From Ectopseudomonas chengduensis (GTDB taxonomy: Bacteria; Pseudomonadota; Gammaproteobacteria; Pseudomonadales; Pseudomonadaceae): a DNA stretch of 64,000 nucleotides. The notes under the pieces are model-generated. The model searched no databases, was not told where the DNA came from, and saw only the letters and a list, made by a program, of their open reading frames with translations. The DNA lies in contig NZ_JACFYZ010000001.1 of the NCBI RefSeq assembly GCF_015712065.1, positions 558,001 through 622,000 of the forward strand. The letters run 5' to 3'. Positions 50,792 through 59,385 of this stretch are shown here, piece after piece (position 1 is the stretch's first letter; each line of letters begins with the position of its first letter). Made by a program: the position numbers and the translations under genes.

Positions 50792-51136
50792 ATGGCTCAC
50801 CGTGATGTGCTGGACGCTCTGCTGCATGACTACACCACCCGCGCCGAGGCGATTCGCCGCGATCTGGGGCGCAGCCACTCGGCGGTTTTCGCCGAACAGG
50901 CGCAGCAGCGGCAGAACGACGAAGTGCTCGAAGCGCTGCTGGCCGAGGCTGAACAGGGATTGCTACTGGTGCGCCAGGCGCAACAGCGCCTGGCCGAAGG
51001 GCGTTATGGCGAGTGTCTGTGTTGTGGCGAGCCGATCGAGGCGGCGCGCCTGGCCGCCCTGCCAGTTGCCGAATACTGCTTGCGCTGCGCCGAGGATCTT
51101 GGCGATTACAGCAGCCAGGCGGCCAGGCTGAAGTAG
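50792..51136 (+). CDS. TraR/DksA-family zinc-finger protein
   Basis: A 114-residue DksA-like protein. A coiled-coil N-terminal part (residues about 5-75) precedes a four-Cys zinc finger C-L-C-C-GEPIEAARL...YCLRC. AAGGAG lies seven bases before the ATG. Such proteins bind in the RNA polymerase secondary channel with or without ppGpp, or act under zinc limitation. This one is shorter than DksA itself (about 150). Its 3' end overlaps the last codons of the convergent broken mgtE gene. Confidence 0.88.
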   Translation: MAHRDVLDALLHDYTTRAEAIRRDLGRSHSAVFAEQAQQRQNDEVLEALLAEAEQGLLLVRQAQQRLAEGRYGECLCCGEPIEAARLAALPVAEYCLRCAEDLGDYSSQAARLK

Positions 51137-52064
51137 AACAAGAGTGTGCACAGGTCGGTGACTGCCAGGGTCACCGGCCCTGCGGCGATTTTGGGGTCAA
51201 GTCTCAGTGCGTGCAGCAGCGTCGGTACGCTGAGGCCGAGCAGGCAGGCAGCGCCGAGCGACAGCAGAATGCTAGCGCCGATGATCAGGCCGGTCCAGGC
51301 TTCGCCGCGCCAGAGCCAGCGCAGGTGGCGCCGAGCAGCAGCGCGGTCGGCAGTTCATGGCACAGGCTGCGCAGGTACCAGGCGAGATCGGGCCGCACGC
51401 TGCGCAGGGCCTGGATGGTCACCGACATCGATTGCATGCTCACGCTTTCGCCCAGGCCCAGCACCAGGGTGAGAAAGAACGCCAGGACGATGCTCTTGGC
51501 CAGTGTGAGCTCGTACAGGCTGGCCAGCATGGCGCAGAGGGTGCCGCTGGCGATGGTCGCCAGCAGCCAAGGTACGCGCAGGCGAAAGGCCCAGAATGGC
51601 GAGGCGTTGCCAACCTGGGCGACGTGAAAACCCAGGGTTTCGAACAGCGCATCGGCTTGGTTGCGCTGACGCAGGTCGTGGCTTTCCTCATTGAGCAGGG
51701 CGATATCCACCAGGCCGCACAGGCGCTGCTGCTCGTCCACCACCGGCAGCGCCAGGAAACGGTGACGGATCAGCATCTGGCAGGCATCAAGGATGGTCGC
51801 GTGATTGGGCAGCGCGATGATGGCCGTATCCATCAGTTCGACCAGCTTGGTGTCCAGCGCAGCGGTGAGCAGACGACGGCTGGGTAGCACTCCTATCAGA
51901 CGCTGCTCATTGTCAACCACATAGAAATAGATGATGCGCTCGCCCAGGCCTTGGACCCGTATGTCCTCCAGCGCCTCGCGCACGCTGAGCTGATGATTGA
52001 GTGCGGCATAGTCATGGCGAGCGACATGCAGGACGGGTAGATGCAGGTGATCGGCTCTGGGCAT
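51106..52064 (-). pseudogene. Frameshifted MgtE-type magnesium transporter
   Basis: From 52064 an open frame encodes two CBS domains (VDNEQRLIGVLPSRRLLTA, LPVVDEQQRLCGLVDIALL) and the first MgtE membrane segments, ending out of frame at 51285. In another frame on the same strand, from about 51325 to the stop at 51106-51108, the missing C-terminus is plain: RWLWRGEAWTGLIIGASILL, then DPKIAAGPVTLAVTDLCTLL and FYFSLAAWLL. A one-base deletion near 51320-51332 would explain this. Joined, the protein would be about 318 residues, lacking the usual N-terminal MgtE_N domain. It is either a recent mutation or a sequencing error. Confidence 0.85.
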
Positions 52065-52172
52065 GGCGGCTTTCGCGTGAAGGACGGTGGTGAGCAGCTT
52101 ATTACGCGCTCGGATTTTTCATCCTGAGCTGAATCAAGCCTTGATCCCTTTCGCGCCCCAGGCCCAGAATCA

Positions 52173-52180
52173 CCCCATGT
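52173..52180 (+). promoter_or_regulatory. Possible sigma-32-like -10 element before asrA
   Basis: CCCCATGT fits the heat-shock -10 consensus CCCCATnT, 36 bases before the asrA start. No convincing -35 lies at the normal distance, so this is a weak call. A TATAAG-like sequence also occurs closer to the start. Confidence 0.3.
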
Positions 52181-52215
52181 TTTGCGGAAACTTCCGCCCG
52201 CTATAAGGATCGCCA

Positions 52216-54705
52216 ATGTCCAAGCGTAGCCTCGATGCTTTGCGCCTTGCCCCCGACTCACTGACCCGCCCCTTCGCCCCCGAGCAGTTCAACTTCAGCA
52301 GTACCGATGATCTCGAACCCTTCCGCGGCGTACTGGGCCAGGCCCGCGCGGTCGAGGCCCTGCAGTTCGGCGTGGCCATGCCGCGCCCTGGCTACAACGT
52401 GTTCGTCATGGGCGAGCCGGGTACCGGGCGCTTCTCCTTCGTGCAGCGCTACCTCAAGGCCGAAGCCAAGCGCATGGAGACGCCGGCCGACCGGGTCTAC
52501 GTCAATCATTTCGACGAGCCGCGCGAGCCGCGCGCGCTGGAGCTGCCAGCCGGCACCGCGAGTGCTTTCATCGCCGATATCAACCAGTTGATCGACAATC
52601 TGCTGGCCACCTTCCCGGCAGTGTTCGAAACACCGACTTACCAGCAGAAGAAGAGCGCCATCGATCGCAGCTTCAACAAGCGCTACGACCAGGCGCTGGA
52701 CGTGATCGAGAAGCTGTCGCTGGAGAAGGGCGTGGCCCTGTACCGCGACAGCACCAATATCGCCTTTACCCCCATGGCCGAGGGCAAGGCGCTGGATGAA
52801 GCCGAGTTTGCTCAGTTGCCGGAAGCCGAGCGCGAGCGTTTCCACGCGGATATCGCTGTGCTGGAAGAGCGCCTGAATGAGGAGTTGGCCAGCCTGCCGC
52901 AGTGGAAGCGCGAGTCGAGCAACCTGCTGCGTCAACTCAATGAAGAGACCATCACCGTCGCGTTGCAGCCGTTGCTGGCGCCATTGTCGGAGAAGTACGC
53001 GGAAAACGCCGGCGTCTGCGCCTATCTGCAGGCCATGCAGATCAACCTGCTGAAAACCGCCGTCGAGCAACTGGTGGATGTCGACAAGGCCGACCCGCAA
53101 CTGCGCAAGCTGCTGGAGGAAATGTACTGCCCGAGCCTGGTGGTCGGTCACCACGCCAACGGCGGCGCACCGGTGGTGTTCGAGTCGCATCCGACTTACG
53201 ACAATCTGTTCGGCCGCATTGAGTACAGCTCCGATCAGGGCGCGCTGTACACCAGCTACCGTCAGCTGCGCCCCGGGGCGTTGCACCGCGCCAACGGTGG
53301 TTACCTGGTGGTCGAGGCGGAAAAACTGCTCAGTGAGCCCTTCGTCTGGGAAGCGCTCAAGCGCGCCCTGCATTCGCGCCAGTTGAAGATGGAGTCGCCG
53401 CTGGGCGACCTTGGCCGTATCGCCACCGTCACCCTCAACCCGCAGGTCATTCCGCTGCAGCTGAAAGTCATCATCATTGGCTCACGTCAGCTCTATTACG
53501 CGCTGCAGGACGCCGATCCGGACTTCCAGGAGATGTTCCGCGTACTGGTCGATTTCGACGAGGACATCCCGCTCGCCGAAGAAAGTCTTGAGCAATTCGC
53601 GCAACTGATGAAAACGCGTACCTCGGAAGAGGGCATGGCGCCCTTGACCGGTGCCGCGGTGGCGCGCCTGGCTACTCACAGCGCGCGTCTGGCCGAGCAC
53701 CAGGGTCGCCTGTCAGCGCGCATCGGTGACCTGTTCCAGCTGGTCAGCGAGGCCGACTTCATTCGCCAGCTTGCCGGGGAAAGCATCACCGACGTCGGCC
53801 ATATCGAGCGCGCGCTCAAGGCCAAGGCCACGCGTACCGGGCGCGTATCGGCGCGGATCATCGACGACATGCTGGCCGGCATCATTCTTATCGACACCTG
53901 CGGCGCCGCCGTCGGCAAGTGCAACGGCCTGACCGTGCTGGAGGTCGGTGACTCGGCCTTCGGTGTGCCGGCGCGGATTTCCGCCACCGTCTATCCGGGC
54001 GGCAGCGGCATCGTCGACATCGAGCGTGAAGTCAGCCTTGGTCAGCCAATTCACTCCAAGGGCGTGATGATCCTCACCGGCTTCCTCGGCAGCCGCTATG
54101 CACAGGAATTCCCGCTGGAGATTTCCGCCAGTATCGCTCTGGAACAGTCCTACGGTTACGTCGACGGCGATAGCGCCTCGCTCGGCGAGGTGTGCACGCT
54201 GATCTCGGCGTTGTCGCGCACGCCGCTCAAGCAGTGCTTCGCCATCACCGGGTCGATCAACCAGTTCGGCGAGGTGCAGGCGGTCGGCGGCGTCAACGAG
54301 AAGATCGAGGGCTTCTTCCGTCTGTGCGAGGCGCGCGGCCTGACTGGCGAGCAGGGGGTGATCATCCCACACTCCAACGTCGCCAACCTGATGCTCGATG
54401 ACCGTGTGCTGCAGGCGGTGCGTGCCGGCCAGTTCAACGTCTATGCCGTGCGCCATGTCGACGAGGCATTGAGCTTGCTGGTCGGCGAGGCGGCCGGGCA
54501 CCCGGACGAAAAGGGGCGCTTCCCCAAAGGCAGCGTCAACGCCCGTGTGGTCGAACGTTTGCGCGATATCGCCGAGATCGGCCTGGAAGAAGAGCTCAAG
54601 CCGGCCGACGCGGACAAGGCGAAAGCCGAAGCCGAGGCGGCAGCAGCGAAACCGGCCAAGGCGCCACGGCGCAAGAAAGGTGAGGGCGAGGGCGCAGCGA
54701 ACTGA
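52216..54705 (+). CDS. asrA: Lon-family ATP-dependent protease (AsrA-like)
   Basis: An 829-residue Lon-type protease of the LonB-like class with an atypical AAA part. The Walker A is GEPGTGRFS (66-74), with Arg replacing the usual Lys. A long coiled-coil insertion (about 150-300) and a Walker B-like HRANGGYLVVEAEKLL follow. The serine protease domain has catalytic Ser653 (GDSAS) and Lys696 (GGVNEKIEGF), 43 residues apart exactly as in E. coli Lon. The tail is Ala/Lys-rich. The closest named relative I recall is P. aeruginosa AsrA (PA0779), tied to heat-shock and aminoglycoside stress. Confidence 0.9.
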   Translation: MSKRSLDALRLAPDSLTRPFAPEQFNFSSTDDLEPFRGVLGQARAVEALQFGVAMPRPGYNVFVMGEPGTGRFSFVQRYLKAEAKRMETPADRVYVNHFDEPREPRALELPAGTASAFIADINQLIDNLLATFPAVFETPTYQQKKSAIDRSFNKRYDQALDVIEKLSLEKGVALYRDSTNIAFTPMAEGKALDEAEFAQLPEAERERFHADIAVLEERLNEELASLPQWKRESSNLLRQLNEETITVALQPLLAPLSEKYAENAGVCAYLQAMQINLLKTAVEQLVDVDKADPQLRKLLEEMYCPSLVVGHHANGGAPVVFESHPTYDNLFGRIEYSSDQGALYTSYRQLRPGALHRANGGYLVVEAEKLLSEPFVWEALKRALHSRQLKMESPLGDLGRIATVTLNPQVIPLQLKVIIIGSRQLYYALQDADPDFQEMFRVLVDFDEDIPLAEESLEQFAQLMKTRTSEEGMAPLTGAAVARLATHSARLAEHQGRLSARIGDLFQLVSEADFIRQLAGESITDVGHIERALKAKATRTGRVSARIIDDMLAGIILIDTCGAAVGKCNGLTVLEVGDSAFGVPARISATVYPGGSGIVDIEREVSLGQPIHSKGVMILTGFLGSRYAQEFPLEISASIALEQSYGYVDGDSASLGEVCTLISALSRTPLKQCFAITGSINQFGEVQAVGGVNEKIEGFFRLCEARGLTGEQGVIIPHSNVANLMLDDRVLQAVRAGQFNVYAVRHVDEALSLLVGEAAGHPDEKGRFPKGSVNARVVERLRDIAEIGLEEELKPADADKAKAEAEAAAAKPAKAPRRKKGEGEGAAN

Positions 54706-54778
54706 TCATAACTTGCACGATTGTCCCGGATTGCCCGGGACAGGCGCGCAGGCGTTCTTGCTCACGCCTCATGCACAG

Positions 54779-54805
54779 AGTTATCCACAGATTGCGTGGA
54801 TAACT
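54779..54805. promoter_or_regulatory. DnaA-box-like inverted repeat
   Basis: AGTTATCCAC and GTGGATAACT form a perfect 10-bp inverted repeat with seven bases between. The left arm includes TTATCCACA, the DnaA-box consensus. A further TTATCCACA is near 55279. No dnaA, rpmH or AT-rich unwinding region is near, so this is not an origin; it could be a DnaA-sensitive promoter site. Confidence 0.35.
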
Positions 54806-54870
54806 TTGGCCTTCACAGTGCGACCGCTCGGGGTGTAGGCTGGAGCCTGGATTCCGCGAGGGTCGCCGCC

Positions 54871-55224
54871 ATGCCGCGCAGCCTCTGTCTCACCCGCCAA
54901 TGCCTGGGCCTGGTCACCCGGATCGAGTGCGTGATCAAGCCACTGGCAGGAGACAACGGACGTTGGACACTGCTTTGCGCTGCCGGTATGTCGGGAGCAC
55001 AGCCTTCGGCTATCAAGGCGCAGGGCCCGTTCTATGGGCCTTCTGTCGCTGAAGGGGCGCTTACGGCGATTGCCGAGAGCCTGGTCCTGCAAGGCTACGT
55101 AGAATGCTGCGAACCGCCGATCTGGTGTCTGCACCTGCAGGCCGAGTTGCGTCGTGTCAACGGCGAACGCCACAGCCATGGCGGTGCATTTCAGCGGCAG
55201 CCCGAGACTGACGGGCAGAGCTGA
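54871..55224 (+). CDS. Conserved hypothetical protein
   Basis: A 117-residue protein starting [27 protein letters not shown]. It has several Cys residues and a central [25 protein letters not shown]. It is probably a small soluble protein conserved in pseudomonads next to asrA (recalled). No domain can be named. GAGGGT lies at usable spacing before the ATG; a longer open frame upstream lacks such a site. Confidence 0.6.
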   Translation: MPRSLCLTRQCLGLVTRIECVIKPLAGDNGRWTLLCAAGMSGAQPSAIKAQGPFYGPSVAEGALTAIAESLVLQGYVECCEPPIWCLHLQAELRRVNGERHSHGGAFQRQPETDGQS

Positions 55225-55363
55225 AACGCCTGAAACAAGGCGCGCCAGGGCCAGTTGGGCGAGACAGCAGGGCTGTGGTTATCCACAGTGCGTTGGGCAT
55301 CTTCTGCTGATGCTGGGCGATGGGTATACTCGCCGCGATTTTCCCTCCCTCAGTGAGTTCTCC

Positions 55364-55855
55364 ATGGAACGCTTCATCGAAAACACCATGTACGCATCGC
55401 GCTGGTTGCTGGCGCCGATCTACTTCGGTCTTTCTCTCGCCGTGCTGGCATTGTCGGTCAAGTTCTTCCAGGAGCTTTATCACATCCTGCCGCAGATCTT
55501 TTCCCTGGCCGAAGCCGATGTGATCCTGAAGCTCCTGTCGCTGATCGACATGGCGCTGGTCGGCGGGCTGCTGGTGATGGTGATGCTGTCCGGCTACGAG
55601 AACTTCGTTTCGCGTCTAGATATTCACGAGGGCACCGAGAAGCTCAGCTGGCTTGGCAAGATGGACTCCAGTTCGCTGAAGATGAAAGTGGCGGCGTCCA
55701 TCGTGGCGATTTCGTCCATCCACCTGCTCAAGGTGTTCATGGATGCGAAGAACTACGATCTGGAGTACCTGAAATGGTACGTGATCATTCACCTGACGTT
55801 CGTTGGCTCGGCCTTCGCCATGGGCTATCTGGACAAGGTCACCAAGCACGACTGA
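55364..55855 (+). CDS. YqhA-family (UPF0114) membrane protein
   Basis: A 163-residue membrane protein with about four hydrophobic segments: [60 protein letters not shown] and a C-terminal one. [20 protein letters not shown] and [11 protein letters not shown] are signatures of the UPF0114/TIGR00645 family. The function is not established. The start at 55364 matches the family N-terminus. A strong terminator follows. Confidence 0.9.
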   Translation: MERFIENTMYASRWLLAPIYFGLSLAVLALSVKFFQELYHILPQIFSLAEADVILKLLSLIDMALVGGLLVMVMLSGYENFVSRLDIHEGTEKLSWLGKMDSSSLKMKVAASIVAISSIHLLKVFMDAKNYDLEYLKWYVIIHLTFVGSAFAMGYLDKVTKHD

Positions 55856-55874
55856 CCCGAGACCGCTTCACAAC

Positions 55875-55907
55875 CGCCCGTCCGAACGTGACGGGCGTTT
55901 TGCTTTT
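55875..55907 (+). terminator. Rho-independent terminator after the YqhA gene
   Basis: CGCCCGTC (55875-55882) and GACGGGCG (55890-55897) form an 8-bp stem followed by TTTTGCTTTTT. Confidence 0.85.
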
Positions 55908-55931
55908 TGGGCTTGAGCTTTTTCTTTGTTG

Positions 55932-55962
55932 TACAAGAATCAATTTTGTATAAGTTCTTGTA
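55932..55962. promoter_or_regulatory. Inverted repeat upstream of the DUF6482 gene
   Basis: TACAAGAA (55932-55939) and TTCTTGTA (55955-55962) are exact inverse copies within an AT-rich stretch. TATAGT follows directly, so the dyad overlaps the likely promoter of the four-gene repair-flavoured chain. A GGGAGG Shine-Dalgarno sequence follows before the start at 55988. Confidence 0.55.
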
Positions 55963-55987
55963 TAGTTAAAGGTGGGAGGCAAGCCCG

Positions 55988-56290
55988 ATGAATCTGCATG
56001 ATCTGTCCGCTCACGCTCAAGCCGGACGCGTCGACGAACTCAATCTGATCTCCCTGGAGGGTGGCATTTATCTGCTCGAGGCGCGGATGGAAGGGCGTGC
56101 CCACCCAATTCTTACCGACCAGGGCAGTACGCTTAACCTGCGTTCGATAGAGCATGCGCGTGACGTGCTGCAGGAAATGCCGGCGCTGCCATTCTTCCTG
56201 GTGCACAGCTCGGTACATGACGAGATGTGCGGCATGCCATCGGCTGACAACAGCCTGCGCGTGCCCATCGCCTTCCGTTCTGGCTGGTGA
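55988..56290 (+). CDS. DUF6482 family protein
   Basis: A 100-residue protein starting MNLHDLSAHAQAGRVDELNLISLEGGIYLLEARM, with the C-terminal DNSLRVPIAFRSGW, as in a small pseudomonad family of unknown function. It is first in a chain of four plus-strand genes. Each downstream gene starts with GTG in a GTGA overlap, so all are probably translated in a coupled way. Confidence 0.75.
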   Translation: MNLHDLSAHAQAGRVDELNLISLEGGIYLLEARMEGRAHPILTDQGSTLNLRSIEHARDVLQEMPALPFFLVHSSVHDEMCGMPSADNSLRVPIAFRSGW

Positions 56291-57687
56291 CGGCTAACTT
56301 CGCACCGGCCGCCATGTTGCAGGGCAGGGCCCTGGCAGTCGTGGAGGTGAAGACCACTGGAGCCCACCCGGCACGTGATGCCATCTGGGAGCTGGCGATC
56401 ATTCAGGTCGATGCTGAGGGTTGTGTCGCAGAGCGCTTGCACTGGCTGTTCGAGCCTGGTGTCGCGCTGCCCTCGCAGTTGCTCAGCCTGAGTGGATTAC
56501 ACCCCCTGGAATTACGCGGACAGCCACGCATCGATAGCGAAGCACAGGCGATAGCCGACGCCATTTGCGGCCGCGTGCTGGTGGGCCATAACCTGCGTTT
56601 CAGCCTGGCGTTCTTGCGCCGAGTGCTGCCTGACTGGAAGACGCTGCGCTCTGCGCAACTGTGCACCCTGCGCCTGGCCAGAGCGGCGCTGCCAGAGTTG
56701 GCGAGCGCCGGCCTCGATGCGCTTTGCGCACATTTTGGCATCACGCGTTTCTTCCGCGATCGCGCCGTGCCGGATGCCGAGGCGGTGTTGACGCTGGCTC
56801 GGCACCTGCTGCAGCAGGTCGCGCCGACGGCGCTGGGGCATCAGCTGCGCAGCGCGGCGCGGCCCCCGTTGCTGGCCGCGGAGCGTTTCGCCCAGTTGCC
56901 GGAACGTCCGGGTGTGTATTACTTCCTGGGCGACGGTGGTGCGCAACTGTATGTGGGCAAGAGTCGCAATCTGCGCCGCCGGGTGATGTCGCACTTTCAG
57001 AACGATCATCGTGACCGCCGCAGCCTGCAGATGGTGCAGCAGATCCGCGATGTGCAGGTGGTTGTCACGGCCGGTGAGCTGGGTGCTCTGTTGTTCGAGT
57101 CTGCCGAGATCAAGCGTCTGCAGCCCTTGTACAACCGTCGTCTGCGCAAGCAGCGCGAGCTGTTGACCTGGGCGCTGGCGGGTGAGCCTGGCGATCTGCA
57201 CATCGAGCTGCTCCAGCACCAGGCCTTGAGCCCAGGGCTCAGGCATGCCGGGTTGTTCCGCTCGCGCCATCACGCGCGTCAGTGGCTACTGGAGCAGGCG
57301 CGGCAGCGACGCTTGTGCTTGCGTGTACTCGGTCTGGAGGAGGGCGAAGGTGCCTGCTTCGCCTATCAGCTTGGGCGCTGTGCGGGGGCTTGCTGTGGCG
57401 AGGAGCCGCGCCGGGTGCACGATACGCGGTTGCTCGCCAGCGCCGAGCGCCTGCAAACCCAGGCTTGGCCATGGGGCGGGCCGGTCGCGCTGGTCGAGCG
57501 CGATGACCGGCACGGCCTGACCCAGTGGCACGTGCTCGATCAATGGCGCCACCTTGGCTCGGTAGACCGTTTCGAGCGGGTCGAGCCATTACTGACCAAG
57601 CGTCGCGGCGGCTTCAACCTCGACACCTATCACATCCTGCTCGGCCATCTGCGCCGCCACCCGAACATGGAGATCGTGCTGCTGTGA
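56287..57687 (+). CDS. Pseudo-exonuclease / GIY-YIG nuclease fusion (Cho/UvrC-like)
   Basis: A 466-residue protein starting at GTG. Residues about 10-175 align with the DnaQ 3'-5' exonuclease fold, but the catalytic motifs are altered: the usual DxE reads E20-V-K22, the second Asp is Ser106 (HNLRFS), and the motif III His is Asp158 (RDRAVPDAEA). Residues about 195-280 are an intact GIY-YIG domain (PGVYYFLG, LYVGKSRNLRRRV, then FESAEIKRLQPLYN). The C-terminal part has a Cys cluster region (AYQLGRCAGACCGE) as in UvrC/Cho. It probably incises DNA at lesions; the N-terminal domain may only bind or hold structure. Confidence 0.88.
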   Translation: MTANFAPAAMLQGRALAVVEVKTTGAHPARDAIWELAIIQVDAEGCVAERLHWLFEPGVALPSQLLSLSGLHPLELRGQPRIDSEAQAIADAICGRVLVGHNLRFSLAFLRRVLPDWKTLRSAQLCTLRLARAALPELASAGLDALCAHFGITRFFRDRAVPDAEAVLTLARHLLQQVAPTALGHQLRSAARPPLLAAERFAQLPERPGVYYFLGDGGAQLYVGKSRNLRRRVMSHFQNDHRDRRSLQMVQQIRDVQVVVTAGELGALLFESAEIKRLQPLYNRRLRKQRELLTWALAGEPGDLHIELLQHQALSPGLRHAGLFRSRHHARQWLLEQARQRRLCLRVLGLEEGEGACFAYQLGRCAGACCGEEPRRVHDTRLLASAERLQTQAWPWGGPVALVERDDRHGLTQWHVLDQWRHLGSVDRFERVEPLLTKRRGGFNLDTYHILLGHLRRHPNMEIVLL

Positions 57688-59219
57688 CTGTTCGTCGTCT
57701 GATTCTCATACTGGGCGACCAGCTCACCCACGGCCTTGGTGCGTTGGAGGACATAGACCCAGACCACGACCACGTGCTGCTGGCCGAGGTGATGGAAGAG
57801 GCCTGCCATGTGCCGCATCACCCGAAGAAGATCGCCCTGATCTTCAGCGCCATGCGTCATTTCGCCGAAGCCTTGCGTGAGCAGGGCCTGCAGGTGCACT
57901 ACGTGGCCCTGGATGATCCTGACAACACGGGTTCGTTGCCCAGCGAGTTGCTGCGCTGGACGCAACGGCTCGATCCTGCCGAGGTACATCTGACCGAGTG
58001 CGGCGACTGGCGCCTGGAGCAGGCGTTGCGTCATTGCGGTGTGCCGATTCACTGGCATCAGGACAGCCGCTTTCTCTGCAGCCGCGATGCGTTCGCTGCC
58101 TGGGCCAAGGGGCGCAAGCAGCTGCGCATGGAGTTCTTCTACCGCGAGATGCGCCGTGACAGCGGGCTGCTGCTCAACCCCGATGGCACACCTGAAGGTG
58201 GTGCCTGGAACTTCGACGCCGACAACCGCAAGTCGTTGCCAAAAGGCGTGCGCCCACCCGCGCCACTGCGCGTCGAGCCTGACGCCATCACGCGTGACGT
58301 GCTGATCTTGGTCGGGCAGCGTTTCGCCAGCCATTACGGCAGCCTGGAGGGTTTCGATTACCCGGTAACGGCTGAGCAGGCCGAGCGCCTCTGGCAGCAT
58401 TTTCTCGACAACGGCCTGGCCGAGTTCGGCGATTATCAGGACGCCATGGCCGATGGCGAACCCTTTCTCTTTCACTCGCGCATCAGCGCTGCGCTGAATA
58501 TCGGCCTGCTCGATCTGCGGCGGACCTGCGCTGAGGTGGAGGCGGCCTATCGCGCCGGCGACGTGCCGCTGAACACCGCCGAAGGCTTCATCCGTCAACT
58601 GATCGGCTGGCGCGAGTACGTGCGCGGCATCTACTGGCTGCGCATGCCGGAGTACGCCGAGGGCAACCGCTTCGGTAATTCACGCGCGTTGCCAGAGTTC
58701 TACTGGACCGGCAAGACGCGGATGAACTGCATGCGTCAGGCCATCGGCCAGACCCTGGAGCATGCTTACGCGCACCATATCCAGCGGCTGATGGTCACCG
58801 GCAACTTCGCCTTGCTCGCCGGCATCGCGCCCAAAGCCATCTGCGACTGGTACCTGGCCGTGTATATGGACGCCTTCGACTGGGTGGAACTGCCCAACAC
58901 CCTGGGCATGGTGATGCATGCCGACGGTGGCTACCTAGGCTCCAAGCCTTATTGCGCCAGTGGTCAGTACATCAAGCGCATGTCCAACCATTGCCAGGGC
59001 TGCAGCTACAAGGTGAGCGAGAGCACCGGCGAATCGGCCTGCCCGTTCAACGCGCTGTACTGGCATTTTCTGATGCGCCACCGCGAGCTCCTGGAGCGTA
59101 ACCCGCGCATTGGCATGGTCTACCGCAACCTGGCGCGCATGACCGAGGCCAAGCAGCAGGCACTGTGGGACTGGGGCGAGCGCCTGCTGGCCAAGCTCGA
59201 TGCCGGGGAGATGCTGTGA
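57684..59219 (+). CDS. Cryptochrome/photolyase-related protein (FeS-BCP, DPRP family)
   Basis: A 511-residue member of the PF04244 family (PhrB/CryB type), starting at GTG within a GTGA overlap. Landmarks are [14 protein letters not shown] at the start, [15 protein letters not shown], the tract from [16 protein letters not shown], and the C-terminal cysteines PYCASGQ and HCQGCSYK, which with NCM form the four-Cys set binding a 4Fe-4S cluster. Characterised members carry FAD and a lumazine and repair (6-4) photoproducts using light. Its linkage with a GIY-YIG nuclease gene fits a DNA-repair unit. Confidence 0.92.
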   Translation: MTVRRLILILGDQLTHGLGALEDIDPDHDHVLLAEVMEEACHVPHHPKKIALIFSAMRHFAEALREQGLQVHYVALDDPDNTGSLPSELLRWTQRLDPAEVHLTECGDWRLEQALRHCGVPIHWHQDSRFLCSRDAFAAWAKGRKQLRMEFFYREMRRDSGLLLNPDGTPEGGAWNFDADNRKSLPKGVRPPAPLRVEPDAITRDVLILVGQRFASHYGSLEGFDYPVTAEQAERLWQHFLDNGLAEFGDYQDAMADGEPFLFHSRISAALNIGLLDLRRTCAEVEAAYRAGDVPLNTAEGFIRQLIGWREYVRGIYWLRMPEYAEGNRFGNSRALPEFYWTGKTRMNCMRQAIGQTLEHAYAHHIQRLMVTGNFALLAGIAPKAICDWYLAVYMDAFDWVELPNTLGMVMHADGGYLGSKPYCASGQYIKRMSNHCQGCSYKVSESTGESACPFNALYWHFLMRHRELLERNPRIGMVYRNLARMTEAKQQALWDWGERLLAKLDAGEML

Positions 59220-59344
59220 AGAAAAGCGAGTTGCCGGTGAAGACCTGCGCGGTCTGCGGCCTGCCGTTCAGCTGGCGCAAGAAGTGGGCGCGCTGCTGGG
59301 ACGAGGTGCGCTACTGCTCCGAGCGCTGTCGGCGTTCGCGCTGA
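59216..59344 (+). CDS. DUF2256 mini-protein
   Basis: A 42-residue protein starting at GTG in a GTGA overlap with the photolyase-related gene. It has two CxxC-type pairs: [14 protein letters not shown] and YCSERC, as in the DUF2256 family (predicted zinc ribbon). DUF2256 genes are commonly next to or fused with photolyase-related genes. The frame ends with a TGA at 59342-59344 and a hairpin follows at 59345-59376. Confidence 0.85.
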   Translation: MKKSELPVKTCAVCGLPFSWRKKWARCWDEVRYCSERCRRSR

Positions 59345-59376
59345 GCGGGTGACCGGAGTTGGCTCCGGGCACCCGC
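59345..59376. terminator. Hairpin between convergent DUF2256 and chemoreceptor genes
   Basis: GCGGGTG-A-CCGGAG pairs with CTCCGG-G-CACCCGC around a TTGG loop: 13 paired bases with one internal mismatch. It lies between two convergent stop codons. There is no long T-run, so termination strength is uncertain. Confidence 0.5.
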
Positions 59377-59385
59377 TGCGCAGGC

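Noticed and set aside
54779..54805. Replication origin
   Set aside because: DnaA-box-like sites but no dnaA/dnaN/rpmH context and no AT-rich unwinding element.
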